Notes: generated by a model not told the origin, from the sequence alone. A stretch of DNA of 64,000 nt from Macrotis lagotis (GCF_037893015.1 NC_133662.1:270065944-270129943); one strand, 5' to 3'. Positions 1 to 12,474 are shown, numbered from the stretch's first letter. Numbers and translations are program-made.

Positions 1-635
1 CAGAAACAATGGAGTGATGGACAAACTCATATCTGACTCCTTTCCCAGTCAGCGCTTCCCCTCAGCAGATCAAGAACAAAAGATCATCCCTGAGAGGAGA
101 GATGTTGGAGTGGCTTGCTTTTGATGGAGAATGACAAGTTTTTGTGGAATGAATGAATGGATGAGTTGAATGAGTGAATGAATGAATGTGATAGGAGGCA
201 AGTGGGATATCAGCAGATTTTACTCATACTTCTCATAGACAAAAACTTTCAAGGGAATAAAACCTAAAGACTTTGGAGATGGTCAAATGTGACAGAGATC
301 CTAAGCCAGGGCATAGAGGAAGAAAAGGAAATGCATGATATTTGTCTCTACCCTCACAGTAAAAGATGACAAATCCCCCTCAGAGTTAGGGACATTCTTC
401 TTATGGAACAAACCCTGGGCCATCTCCCCTTGCCTGAGACCACCTCTGTCCCAGTCCCCAGTAGAATCTTCTATTCCTGGCTGATTTGTATCCCCCTAAC
501 CAGGAGTGAAGAAGTATTGATCAGAGCCTGAGAAGGGTCTCTGCCTGCCAACACCTGAGCAGCTTCAGAGCATTCCCAGAGCACTGATTCAGAAGTCCAA
601 GACCACCATGGCCTCTTTCTTTCTGCATTGTGTGG
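1..635. other. Unique sequence with a short (TGAA)n run
   Basis: A 'gaatgaatgaatg'-type run lies at 148-188. Nothing else is recognised. Confidence 0.5.
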
Positions 636-639
636 TAAA

Positions 640-828
640 TAGGTCCTTGAACATGAGGAGGACCTAGGTTCAAATCTCACCTCATATTTTTAACTAACTT
701 CGTAGCCCTGGATAAGTCCCTTAATTTCCACGAGACTCAGTTTCCCCATCTGTAGAATGAGAAGGTACAAAGACTAGATTTAACAGTGTCTAAGGTTCCT
801 TCCAGCTCTAAATCCAGAGCCTATGCCT
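640..828 (+). repeat. MIR-family SINE
   Basis: 'aggacctaggttcaaatctc', 'tagccctggataagtccctt', 'gactcagtttccccatctgt', 'ggttccttccagctctaaat' follow the MIR order. A weaker MIR piece lies at about 1320-1425. Confidence 0.75.
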
Positions 829-1439
829 GAGGGCTGGTGGCACTGCCTCCTCTCTTCTGGGTCCAGCTCATTGATCTTCTCTCTATTCATAGAGACCACA
901 GAGAAATAAGAAGCACACAGAAGAGTATGCATGTTCCAGAGAAGCCCTTCCCTCCACCCAGATTGACAAATAAGGTTTGGATTTGTGGTCCTAGAAACAC
1001 GGAAGCCTAATTGAGACCAGAACCATCTTAGCCTTTGACACGATCCCAGCTCATTCCTTCCTCTTTCCAACCCATCATGTCCAAATGACTGATTCCTGGC
1101 CTCAGCCACTGGACAAGTGGGAATTCTCTTCTTATCTCAAATCAATCCATCATCAAGCATTTATCTCAGAAAATCCTAAGACTGAGCTAAGGCTATAAGA
1201 CAATTCAGCCTGAGAGCGAGGATTCAGAGACAAATAAGACCCTTCCTAATTTCCTTCAGAACACATGCCCAACCCAAGGCTGACCATGACAAGGCAGCCC
1301 CTTGCTTAGGCAGACAGCAAAGACTGGATTTGGAGACAGGAAACAGAGCTGCAAAATCCAGTTCTGTCTCTTAGTATTGGAAAATCACTAAATCCTCATA
1401 TCTGAGCCTCAGTTTCCCCAGGGATAGCAGAGCCTCAGA

Positions 1440-1600
1440 GACCATCTAAATCAGAGGTTCTTCCCTTGGAGTCTATGAACGTATTATTTTTCTTTTAAAT
1501 GCATAAATTTTGATAACTATATTTTGTGCATTTAAAATAATATTCCTAAAAGGAGTCAGTTATCAGACTGCCAAAGGGGCCGTGAACCACAGAAACGGAA
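1440..1600. repeat. Old interspersed repeat, family not fixed
   Basis: 'gaggttcttcccttggagtc', 'attttgataactatattttg' and 'cagactgccaaaggggccgt' are phrases I associate with an old mammalian interspersed repeat, but I cannot name the family. It precedes the minisatellite. Confidence 0.4.
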
Positions 1601-1919
1601 GATCGAGAGGCAGAAGGTGAAGACTCCTCACCAGTCTCAGAAATGTCCTAGGAAGCTCAGTGCAAACCCATTGAAGAGTAAGCAAGAAAATGTTTCATTT
1701 AATAGAAACGTGCCTCATCCTAGTCTGGGATCTAGGATCAAAGATGTGGAGCTGAAGCAAATCTCAGAGGCCGCCTGGTCAGACATTTCATGTCACAGAG
1801 GAAGGCGCTGAGGACCAGAGAAATAAGGTCCTTCTCAGCGTCACAGTGGAAAAGACTCCCAACCTAGGGGCCAACCTGCACACCTCCTCCTCCCCTCCCC
1901 CACCTGATGGGAGGCTGGC

Positions 1920-3058
1920 CAGTTTCACCTCCATTTATTACACTTCTTGTCCATTTGGCCTCCAGTTATTACACCTCCGGTTCATTTCACCTCCATTTAT
2001 TACACCTCTTGTCCATTTTGCCTCCATTTATTACACCTCTTGTCCATTTTGCCTCCATTTATTATACCTCCGGTCTGTTTCACCTCCATTTATTACACCT
2101 CTTGTCCATTTGACCTCTATTTATTACACCTCTGGTCCAGTTTGACCTCTATTTATTACACCTCTGGTCTGTTTCACCTCCATTTATTACAACTCTTGCC
2201 CATTTTGCCTCCATATATTACACCTCTGGTCAGTTTCACCTCCATTTATTACACCTCCGGTCCAGTTTGACCTCTATTTATTACACCTCCAGTCCATTTT
2301 ACCTCCATTTATTACACCTCTTGTCCATTTTGCCTCCATTTATTATACCTCCGGTCTGTTTCACCTCCATTTATTACACCTCTTGTCCATTTTGCCTCCA
2401 TTTATTACACCTCTGGTCCATTTGACCTCTATTTATTATACCTCTGGTCCAGTTTGACCTCTATTTATTACACCTCCAGTCCTTCACCTCCACTTATTAC
2501 ACCTCTTGTCCATTATGCCTCCATTTATTACACCTCCGGTCCATTTGTCCTCTATTTATTACACCTCCGGTCCAGTTTGACCTCTATTTATTACACCTCC
2601 AGTCCATTTTACCTCCATTTATTACACCTCTTGTCCATTTTGCCTCCATTTATTACACCTCTGGTCCATTTGACCTCTATTTATTACACCTCTGGTCTGT
2701 TTGACCTCTATTTATTACACCTCTGGTCTGTTTGACCTCTATTTATTACACCTTGCATCCATTTCACCTCCATTTATTATACCTCTGGTCCATTTCACCT
2801 CCATTTATTATACCTCTGGTCCATTTCACCTCCATTTATTGCACTTCTTGTCCAGTTTGACCACTATTTATTACACCTCTGGTCCATTTCACCTCCATTT
2901 ATTACACTTCTTGTCCATTTTGCTTCCATTTATTACACCTCTGGTCCATTTCACCTCCATTTATTGCACTTCTTGTCCATTTTGCCTCCATTTATTACAC
3001 CTCTGGTCCATTTTGCCTCTACTTATTACCCCTCTTCTCTGGTTCACCTCCGTGCACC
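1920..3058. repeat. Minisatellite, 31-32 bp unit, about 36 copies
   Basis: The unit is of the form 'cctccatttattacacctc' plus 'ttgtccattttg', with common variants 'cctctatttattacacctc' and 'ccggtccagtttga'. Variant units form higher-order runs: the order 'ttgtccatttt, ttgtccatttt, ccggtctgttt' recurs, as do 'ctggtccagtttga' blocks. A 31-bp unit is one base more than ten codons, so every reading frame stays open, giving overlapping LHLLHL/YYTSGPF-type frames up to 146 codons. These are artefacts of the repeat. Confidence 0.97.
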
Positions 3059-3169
3059 TCCCACACATTTCCTCTCCTGCAGCCTCTCTGGAGCGAGCGC
3101 CTCCCCTTCTCTCCTCTGATGCTGCTTCCTCCCAGGGCTGACCCTCATTACTTTGCTTCTATTCTGTTG

Positions 3170-3787
3170 CAATAACTTCGGGGGGCGGGTGGGGGGTGTC
3201 TACCTTCCTCTAGTGTCTCCTCACTTCAACCCATTCTCTATTCAGCCACTGAAGTGATTTCCTAAAGTCCAGGTCTGTTATCTTGTACTCAATAAACTCC
3301 AGGGGCTCCCTGTTACCTCCAGGATCAAAAACAAAAAGCTCAGTTTGGCTTTCAAAGCCCCTGCCCCCTCTTCCTTTCCAGTCTTTTGACATTTTACTCC
3401 CGAGCTCTTTGATCCTGTGACCCCAGCCTCCTTACTGTTCCATGAACAAGACATGCTGTTTCTCAGCTCTAGGCTTTTTTTCCCCTAGCCATCCCCCATG
3501 CCTGCAATACTCTTCTCTGCTCACTGACTTCCTTCAAGTCCTAATTAGATCTCACCTCCTCTAGGAAGCTTCTCCAATTCTTCCTAATCCTAGATGTTTT
3601 CCTCCATTCATTGTTTCCTAGTTTATCCTGTTTGTAGCCTGCTTTATATATATTTGTTTGCTTGTTGTCTTCTCTATTAGACTGAAAACTCCTTGAAGGA
3701 GGTTATTTTTTGCTTCTTTTTGTATCCCCCAAAGCTTAATGCAATGTCTGGCACACAGTAAACATTTGATAAATGTTTATTGATTTG
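3170..3787 (+). mobile_element. L2 LINE, 3' end
   Basis: The segment follows the L2 3' consensus: 'caataaactccaggggctcc', then 'tttggctttcaaagcccctg', 'tgttccatgaacaagacatg', 'cctgcaatactcttctctgc' and the tail 'cacacagtaaacatttgata' plus 'aatgtttattga'. It is an old, 5'-truncated copy lying between the minisatellite and an L1 end. Confidence 0.85.
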
Positions 3788-3794
3788 AGAGAGA

Positions 3795-3965
3795 TGAAAT
3801 TATAAAGGAAAATATGAAAATATATTTTACATCATTGCAGATATATAAAACCAATATCAAATGGCTTAGCATCTTAGGAAGAGGAGTGGGAAGGGAGGGA
3901 AAGAGAAAATTTGAAACTCAAAATTTTATTTACAAAAAGCGTGTTCAAAAAAAAAGATGAAATTT
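3795..3965 (+). mobile_element. L1 3' end fragment
   Basis: The part reading 'caatatcaaatggcttagca', 'gggaagggagggaaagagaa' and 'tttgaaactcaaaattttat' matches the 3'UTR of marsupial L1 elements. It ends in an A run at 3946-3954. The copy is short and diverged. Confidence 0.65.
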
Positions 3966-4858
3966 GAACTCCATTCTCTGATTCCAGTCCTTTTCATTAC
4001 ACTATCTCCCTAAATAGGGTTTGCCCTTTTGGTTATAGTATATAATAAGAAATAAAAGAACCCTTCCCCACATGAGACTTGATTCAGCACTTGACATTAT
4101 ACAGCAGCAGTGGCACTTCATATCACATATGAAGTGAATGTACTAAAGCAGTTCCAAAAGGGTCCATATCCTAATCATCACCCAATAGTGCTGGGACTCA
4201 CTTCTCTGGGATTCTCCAGGTCATCAGTGCCCTTTCTGGATTGTGATGAAGAAGAGAATGCAGCATTCAGAAGTGGCCTGACCAGGGTCAAAAACAATGG
4301 GACCATCACCTAGCTCTGGGCATTCTGATGCTCTCATTAAAGCTCAAGATATCATGAGCTGGTTTTCTTTGGCTCCCATGTCACACTGCTGATTCATTTT
4401 GAGCTACAACCGCCCCCATTCAAACCCTCAGATAGTTTCCAAAGAAATTAGCCAATCACAATTCTGTTCTTGGAAAGTTAACTTCTGACTTTCACATCAA
4501 TCATCAGTAAAATGAGGATAAACACCTGCCCCATCTTCCTTATAGGTTGCTATGAGAACCAAAGATAACAAAGGGAGCAAAAGTTCCTTATAAACTGTAA
4601 ACAATTCCTCTTAAAAAGCATCTATTAAGTACTTTTTGTGTGCTTAGAGATGTTGTTGGACTTTGAGGATTCAAAAGCAACAAAAGAAAGAACAAAAACC
4701 AGCCCTATCCCCAAACCTCAAGGTGTGAGCAGTCCATCTATCCATCAAGCATTTCAATGAATGCATCAATAAGGATTTGTGTCAGTGTGTCAAATATAGT
4801 GCTGGGGGCTGTATGCAGATGCAGAAATGAGCAATATTGTCTGCCTTCATGGAGCTTG

Positions 4859-4908
4859 ATGATTATTATTACTATTACTATTATTATTATTATTACTATT
4901 ATTATTAA
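4859..4908. repeat. (ATT)n/(ACT)n simple repeat
   Basis: Trinucleotides att and act alternate for about 50 bp between two pieces of an old interspersed repeat. Confidence 0.9.
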
Positions 4909-4954
4909 TCAATCATCCAGCACCAATTGTTTCTATAATGACTCAGGCATGAAG

Positions 4955-5205
4955 GGACAGCTAAGGGACACCACTACATACAGAGCACCAAGTCTGGAGT
5001 CAGGAAGACTTAGCCTAAGTTCAAATCCAGCCTCAGACACTCACTAGCTGTGTGATCCTGCAAAGGTCACTTTACCCTGTTTACCTTAGATTTCTCTTCT
5101 GTAAAATGAGCTGGAGAAGGAGATGGAAAATACTCCTGTGTCTCTGCCAAGGAAACCTCAAGTGGGGTCAGGAAGAGTCAGACTGAAAATAATGGAACAA
5201 ATAAG
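4955..5205 (+). mobile_element. Mar1-type SINE
   Basis: It opens with a tRNA-like promoter half ('gttcaaatccagcctcagac') and continues with the Mar1 body 'gtaaaatgagctggagaagg', 'tctctgccaaggaaacctca' and 'tggggtcaggaagagtcaga'. Flanking sequence on both sides ('ggagcttgatg' before; 'ggtgctgggat..ggagcttacattcta' after) looks like one older repeat that this SINE interrupted. Mar1 is thought to be moved by RTE-type LINEs. Confidence 0.8.
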
Positions 5206-5214
5206 TCAGACGCT

Positions 5215-6865
5215 ATCCTAGGTGCTGGGATGAGATGCACAAAATGCAACTGGGAGCTTGTTCTCATGGAGCTTACATTCTACTAGATAACAGTAACTAA
5301 TCTAGTCAAAAAATACCACATTTATGGAAGATATGGAGGAATATTACACTTTTCCTTCCTCCAAAGCCATCTTTAACAAGAAAAGTGAGCTTCAGGTTTG
5401 GGGGCTTTAGATGAGATTTAGGAAGAGAGTGAGTGAATAAGTGAGTGTTGTTATATATGAAATGGGTTGCCAGGCAAGGCTGCCTAGCATTCTCCTCTAG
5501 AGAGCTTTAAAAACAGGACAGATTCTCATCTGTCTGGAATGATCTAGGTGGGGTTCTGCCTGAAGGCGGGGTCATGGACTGGATGAAAAAATCTGTAAGC
5601 TGCCTGTCCTTGGAATATAAAAGAAGAGACCACATATCAAACCATATTTCTCTAGTCTATGAAATATGATGCAGAAACCTTCCATCACTCGGGCAAGGGA
5701 AGAGAAGTTGAAATGAGACTCCAGAAAAAGCTAAGGGAATTTAATTTCCAAAATCTAGTTGCCCAGGGGAGGGGGGGGGGTAGAAGTAATGGGGAAGGGG
5801 AGTTGTGTATAGAGCTGGGAGAGAGTTAAAAGAAACAAATGAAAACTAGATTTTGCAATGGACTTATGGCTAGCTTTGTATGGGTAGCCACAAAAGCATA
5901 ATTAGAAGCTTGGAGGGCAGTTGGGCAAATGGATTATTTGCAGTTCTTCAGAGGAAAGTGATTATAATAATAACCTTTGTCATTCCAAAATTAAGTTCAT
6001 TATGCTCTTTCCTTTGCTGCAGAAATGTTGTGGGGCCTGTCATCAAGTGAAAAATAAAGAAATGAACCAAGGGAGGAAGGGTGGAGAGCCCTCCCTGACT
6101 AGGAAAGATGGGGGTGGGGAGGGAGAAGGGAGGAGTTTAGTCCCTTCTTGGAACGGTGAGCAGAGAGCCATCCATCTCATCAGAGACGAAAGCCCGGAGG
6201 ATTTCAAAGGAAAAAATGAAAACCATTTTGATGGGGCTTTTCCATTGTCATTCTTTGCTGGCTGATTTAAAAGAGGCTTCCTGTTCTAAGCAAGTGTTGG
6301 AGACATTTTCAGAGCAATAAATATGGTCTCAAAGTAGGCAGACCCTGAAATCACTAGCTAAGACATAAATTAAGGACAATAACCCATCTTGACCCTGGAA
6401 GAGAGATGAGGAAATATGCTTCCCTCATTTTGTTGTCTAAGATGGGGGCTGTGGATGTCAAATGCTGTGTATATGATGAGAAAAAGTTGATGTGCTGATG
6501 AGTTTTGCTTCATTTTTTTGTTTTCTTTGTTTTAAGAGGAAGTTCACTAAGCCGGGAAGAGGTAAGTGGCCTGGAAATGAATGGAATAGTTAAATAAAAA
6601 GCAGTAACAAAATTATAATTTTAAGATTAATTAATTGCAAAAGAAAAAAAAAGACCCTGACACTAGAGTTGCAATGAATGGACAAGGTCTATGTTTATAC
6701 AGCTTCTGAATGGACTGCTCTTTTGGCCGGTATGACCACAGTTCCATCATCATGTCTTCACAGATGAGTTGCCTTCATCTCTGATGAGACAGATGGTCCC
6801 CTGCTCATTATTTGAAGAAGGGACTGGACCCAAGCAATGATCTACCTCAATACTGACTTCTCCAT
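5215..6865. other. Mostly unique sequence
   Basis: The first 90 bp continue an old repeat ('ctcatggagcttacattcta'). A G-run is present at 5771-5780. The rest shows no recognised element; an open frame at 5921-6265 (114 codons) lacks any domain. Confidence 0.5.
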
Positions 6866-6869
6866 CCTT

Positions 6870-7290
6870 TTCTTTGTGGAGATCAAGAATATTCCAGGAA
6901 CATTGTACACCCTGACAGCAACATGATGATCAATCTTAATGGACTTGCTCATCCCATCAGTGCAACAATCAGGCACAATTTTGGGCTGTCTGCAATGGAG
7001 AATACCATCTGTATCCAGAGAAAGAATTGTGGAGTTTGAACAAAGACCAAAGACTATTACTTTCAGTTTGGGGGGGGGGGACCATTACCTTATTATATAA
7101 CCTTGCTATCTCTCATATTTTATTTTTTTTTTCTTAAGGATATGACTTCTCTCTCAACACATTCAATTTAGATCAATGTGTACCATGGAAACAATATAAA
7201 GACTAACAGAATGCCTTCTGTGGGGGTGGGGGATGGAAGCAATATTTGGGGAAAAATTGTAAAATTCAAAAATAAAGCCTTGGGTCATCC
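6870..7290 (+). mobile_element. L1-type 3'UTR, variant A
   Basis: The stretch reads 'aggaacattgtacaccctga', 'cagcaacatgatgatcaatc', 'tgtatccagagaaagaattg' and 'tggagtttgaacaaagacca', the order of the marsupial L1 3'UTR. It closes with 'aaaattgtaaaattcaaaaa' and 'taaagc'. A second copy of the same end lies in the opposite orientation at 38875-39165. Confidence 0.75.
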
Positions 7291-8189
7291 ATCTGTTGTT
7301 TCTCAAGTTCGGGCTGTGCAGGACATGACCTGCCCTCCTTGGCTTTTCTGACATGCTTGTCCTTGGTGAGGCTGTAGATGCCACTTCTTTTTTCTAAGTT
7401 GTCATTTCCATACCAGGATGTGGTCAGGGAAGACTAGCACCTCTGATGTGAGAGCTGTTGAGCCCTTTTCAGGGCTGCTTCTTTGCATCTTTGGTATCTC
7501 CCTGATTTACCCAACTTTTATCTATGGCTCCAAGAAGCTATAGCATGCAATGTGGTCACACATTGGGCTGAGAGTAACTTAGGGACCTCAAAACCATCAG
7601 CGAGTTAGGAGGGCGTCTATGAAGATTTCCACAACAAAATAAATGGATGTGAACAATTTGCTTCAACAGGTAGCAGAAGCAGGTGTTTTGAAACATTTAG
7701 AGCTTGGTCAGATATGGAAGATACTAAGCTCATCCACTGAATTCCAACTTATTAGCTGTCATCTTAATTTATATCCTGCCATTGGACTGTGAAGACTGTG
7801 GAAGAGTGAGGGCTATGACTGTGCAAATTGGCTCATTTGAAACCAATTTCCACATGAGGCAAGACATCACCCATGCCATTTCACCATTTTTGCCTATCTT
7901 AAAGTTCCATGGCAACAGGCAAGTGACAAACTGGAAGCTGTAATCACAACCCTGCACACAGGTGGCCCTGATCATAGGGTTATCTTCTCAAAGAACTGAA
8001 ACAGTAGTGGGATTTAGCAATCCCCTGGTGTCTGAGTAGCCTTTAATGATCATACTGCTCACTTCCTGGTGTGAGGGAGGGGCTAGAAAAAGTGAACCCA
8101 AAATTGTGCGCTTACCCAGCTCTGGCCTGTTTACTATAGTACGTGAGGATCCTATTCTATAGTCCAAAGACACAAAAATGTACAAAACC

Positions 8190-10745
8190 TTTTGCAAAGA
8201 TGATTCCACTCACCATGAGTACAGTGTGTAAACTTATGAATAACACAGAATCTAGACCTGAAAGGCAAACAGTTCTTGTTGTAAGAAAACTCAGCAGGTA
8301 ACTCATTCAAATAGCAGACCTGAGTGAGACAAAGCTGGCAAATGATGGCCGGCTCACTGAAGTTGGAGCTGTACACACACATTTTGCTGGAGTGACTGCA
8401 GTGAAAGGGAGTGTTTGGGAAACTGGGAAAGGTTCTGCAATCAGAACTAATCAACAAGTCTGTAGGTCTCCAAAAGGAGTGAATGGTAGTCCCATGACAA
8501 TGTGATTGTCACTTGCAGAAAATCGCCTCTCCACCATCACCAGTGTCTATGCTCCCATTACCTCATCAAGCCAAAAAAATTTTATGAATCAGTGTTTCAA
8601 AAGATGACAAGCTTATAATTCAGGATGTTTTTAATACAAGCATAGATTTCCAGACAAGGCAAGGAGTCCTTGGGAGAAATGGAGTGAGAAATAACAACAG
8701 CAATGGTGACCTACTATTGAAGACTTCTGCATCTCATGACCTTCTCATCACCAACACTGTCTTCCATAGACTATGTCAATGTAAGGAAAAGACAGATAGG
8801 ATGTGAGAGTGATGAAGGTGATATGATGAAGGTAATATGTGGTGCAGAGGGCTGGACTAATCATAGACTTATCCTCTCCAAGCTAAATATTCATGTTCAA
8901 CAAAAGCACAGCCCCAAGGCACAATGACTACCAGAAGACTTCATGTCAACATATGAAAGCACATCTCTCAACAGGAAAGATTGTGTCTAACTTGAAGGGA
9001 AAGCTGAGCCAGCACATGGTTGGCAACAGTGGAGCAGAAAAGGAGTTGGCAGCTTTCAAAGATGCATGGACTCATTTGGGTTAGAACACTCTCAAACATC
9101 AAGACTGGTTGACGAAAAATGATGGGAAAATTCAGAAACTAGTAAATGAAAACTGAGAACTGCACAGAGTTTACCAGTAGGACGGTTCATGCACTTATAA
9201 AAGTACAACTGAAGCTTAGTGAGATAGATGATTCTTGACTTGGGAAGAAAGCAGATAAAATTCAGCTTCACACTGATAATAACAATCCAAAGCACTTTTA
9301 TCTTGCCCTGAAGACAATTTATGAGCCAAAGACCTAAGGTGCATCACAACTACTCAGCACTGATGGAGTTACATTGATTGATGATAAAGACATGATCCTA
9401 AAGACATGATAGTGTTCTCTATAGACTGTCATCTACCAATTCTAAATCTTGACTGTATAACTCAGGTTGAAGTTAATCCTTCTCTATCTGAATTTCCGAC
9501 TGAAGAAGAGATTTTGAATGTCATGGGACCCCTCTCATGGGCAAAGCAGTTGGTGCTGAATTTATTCCAGCTGAGATTTATAAGGCAAGGGTTGACTGCT
9601 CATACAAAAGAATGTATGTCATGAAGTTATTCCCCAGGAGTTCAAGAACACCTCCACTGTCCATCTCTATAAACATAAAAGAAACACTGTCCTGAGAATA
9701 TCATGGGAAGGGAGTATCTCTCTCTCTCTCTTAGTCATTACCTGCAAGATTCTTACAGGAGTCCTTCTCAAGAGGTTGATACCTCACCTAGAATATGGTC
9801 ACCTCCCTGAGAGCCAGCATGGCTTCAGAAAGTTTTGAGGAATAGTTAATATGCTGTTTGCTGCCCAACATCTCCAAGAGAAATGCTGGGAGCAGAAAAA
9901 GGTCTGTATATAATATTCATCAACCCAAATACAGCCTTTGACACAATCACTTGGAAGGGCTTATGAAGAATTATGGAAAAACTTGGTTGTGCAGAGAAGT
10001 TCAATATTTTATGCCAGTTCCATGACAGCATGCTTGGCCAAGTTCTTGATAATAGTTGATGTTCTCATACTTTCCCAGATAACCTTGGGGTGAAGAAAGG
10101 CTGTAGGCTTGCTTCCTTGCTTTTTAGAATGATGTTTACAATATTGTTGTCAAAAACTTCAATAAAGACAAATGGCATCAAGGTCAGCCTCTGCAGTGAT
10201 GGTAAATCATTTATTGGAAAAGGCTATAAGCCAAGACTAAAGTAGAAAGAAAATTGGTGCATGACTTTTTATTCTTAGATGACTGTGCCCTCAATGCAGC
10301 CTCTAAAACTAAGATGCAGCAAAGTATGAATTGATTCTCGGCCTTTTGTGCTAATTTTGGCATAACAATTAACATCAAGAAAACAGAGGTGCTCCATTAA
10401 CCAGCACCGCACCATCCATATGTGGAACCATTGGTTGCAGAAAATGGAGAATTTTGTCTAACAGAAATCTTCTGCTATTACAATGTTTCAAATGTAATTT
10501 GGAGATCCTGAGTTTTGGGGAACCACAGCACCATTCAAAAGGTCACTCATTCAACTTTTCTGGATGACTATGAGCAACAGCATGGTCTGTGTCAATGCCC
10601 TGATGCCAGGATAGTTCATTGGTTGAGTCATCTGGGCTATCTCAAATTCTGTATTTTGGGTGTGGGGATTGCCACCTGCCTATCAAAGGACAGAATGCAG
10701 CTGATGCCTAATTCTGCCATACAGGTTATGCAATATTAGCTATTC
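8190..10745 (+). mobile_element. Decayed LINE with endonuclease and reverse transcriptase similarity
   Basis: Reading across frames on the plus strand gives endonuclease-like pieces (LSETKLANDGRLTEVGA near 8.3 kb; NRLSTITSVYAPI near 8.53 kb; DLLITNTVF near 8.74 kb) and then reverse-transcriptase-like pieces (KHFYLALKTIYEPKT near 9.29 kb; TVHLYKHK near 9.65 kb; a GVKKGCRLASLLFRMMFTIL core near 10.1 kb; DDCALNA near 10.28 kb). The order is that of a non-LTR retrotransposon ORF2. Several frames and stops break it, so it is inactive and old. The clade is probably RTE-like, the group that carries Mar1; CR1 or L2 remain possible. Confidence 0.8.
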
Positions 10746-11179
10746 AGAAGTACAAAAACTTTTCATGTTTGTTGTTCATTCTTAGTTTTCCTGCAATAAT
10801 CTTTATTTTGATATTATCATGACTGCTGTTATTATCATATGAATAACCATAAAAATCACCTAGAACATTAGTGTCGAATCCAAATAGAAACATTAGTATT
10901 AAATACTTTCTGATTACATTGTAATCAAGTTCTGTTTTCCAACCTTGACTTTGACCCCTCTGATTTAGGGAATCCTGAAAAGTGGGCAATGGTGGACAGT
11001 TTGAGTGTTCAAGATGCTCTGGTAAAAGCACCAGTCTCCTGAGGGGCTAGGACATGCACAGAAAATAGTCTGATACCAGGAAGAACCAAAATTATACATT
11101 TAGAACTGGACTGATGCTCATCTCCTTTCCAACAGTCTCTTTGGATCCCACTTCATTACCTGTCTTGTTTAGTCATTTC

Positions 11180-11365
11180 CCTCATAACATTCTCTTGGTG
11201 ACCCCACTGGGATTTTCTTGGCAAAGATCCTACAGGAGTTCACCATCTCCTTCTTCAGGTCAATTTACAAATGAAGAAATTGAGACAAATAGGGTGAAGT
11301 GATTTACCCAAGGATCCACAGTCAGAAAGAGTCCAAGGTCAGATTTGAAGTAATGAAGAGCTTTG
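11180..11365 (-). mobile_element. Mar1-type SINE, reverse orientation
   Basis: The plus strand shows the reversed Mar1 body: 'ggtgaccccactgggatttt', 'cttggcaaagatcctacagg', 'caaatgaagaaattgagaca' and 'agtgatttacccaaggatcc'. It lies 5' of an L2 fragment. Confidence 0.75.
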
Positions 11366-11559
11366 TGCAAAATGGCACCACTGAGCTGCCTTCTGACATT
11401 GCCTCTCACACTTATGTATTTCCTAAATGTCCTACACTAGAGGGTCTGAAGACCCAGCTACTTTTCACAAGTAAATTTCTCAGAGTGGTGATAAGGGCCC
11501 AAAGTGATACTCAATGGCCCCAAAGTGCTGGACTTTGGGGTTCTTGTGCCCTATTTCCC

Positions 11560-11718
11560 AGGTCTTCCCTCCTACGTATCCTGCCTGATCTGCTGCAGTT
11601 GACCTTTACTGAGATGAGTTTTTCCAAGGTTACTAATGGCCCCAATCATTTATTCAAAGTCCTTTCCTGCTCCCACACCCCCTGACCTCTTTATAACTTC
11701 CAGCATTGATAGCCCCTT
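11560..11718 (+). mobile_element. L2 LINE internal fragment
   Basis: 'ttccaaggttactaatggcc' and 'cccaatcatttattcaaagt' with 'ccctgacctc' resemble the L2 ORF2 C-terminal coding region. The element is interrupted at its end by the SINE at 11736-11890. Confidence 0.55.
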
Positions 11719-11735
11719 AAGATTTTCTTATCCTT

Positions 11736-11890
11736 AAGGCAGCTAGCTAGGTGGCACAGTGGATAGAGCACCAGCCCTGGAGTCAGGAGGACCCGAGTTC
11801 AAATCCGACCTCAGACACTTAATAATTACCTAGCTGTGTGGACTTGGGCAAGTCACTTAACCCCATTGTTTTGCAAAAACCAAAAAGCCA
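11736..11890 (+). mobile_element. Marsupial tRNA-derived SINE with target-site duplication
   Basis: It opens 'aaggcagctagctaggtggc', has A- and B-box-like parts ('gtggatagagcaccagccct', 'gagttcaaatccgacctcag') and ends in an A-rich tail. The flanks are a 17-bp duplication, 'aagattttcttatcctt' at 11719-11735 and 'aagactttcttatcctt' at 11891-11907, with one mismatch. That near-perfect duplication indicates a fairly recent insertion. Confidence 0.95.
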
Positions 11891-12472
11891 AAGACTTTCT
11901 TATCCTTTATCTGCTAATCCTTCTCACTCCACACCCCCCCCCCCAACTCCAATGGTAGGATAGTAGAGTTGGAGGGGACTCTGAAGATTCCCAGAGAGTT
12001 CTGTGCACCCTCCCCTTGTAAACCTCATAGAATCTTGGGGACTGACCATAGACATTTGCTCCTCCTTACTCATTCACCATGAACTGATTACCAAGCCCTA
12101 TCAATGTTTGCATCCCTTAAATTAAAGCTTCTTCTGAGTTGAAGTTGATGCCTTTGGGCCCAATAGGTCATTTCTGCCTGCCTCCTATTTCCCACCAGTC
12201 CTGATGGTGGATCAGGCTTCCTGAGTGTTTAGTCTTGGACAGATATAGTATTATTGCATCCTTCCTTCAGTGGAATTCATTTCTCCCATAAAATCATGGG
12301 CTGAGAGCCTGAGACACATAGAGAGAATTCGCTCTGTGAGTCAAGTCAGCGATAATCATCGAGATCTCAGCTTGGGTGACCACAGGTTATGGATGCTCCA
12401 AACCTCAAGGTGTCTCTCTTTTGTGGGTGTTTGTCATTGGCGTATCCATGTACAAGTAGAATAATGCACATG

Positions 12473-12474
<2 letters not shown>

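Noticed and set aside
1920-3058. Possible CRISPR-like array (regular ~31-bp units)
   Set aside because: Units are directly tandem with no unique spacers, and the genome is vertebrate.
1846-3141. Open frames of 93-146 codons with LHLLHL/YYTSGPF repeats
   Set aside because: They are translations of a 31-32 bp minisatellite; all three frames give similar peptides, as expected from the unit length.
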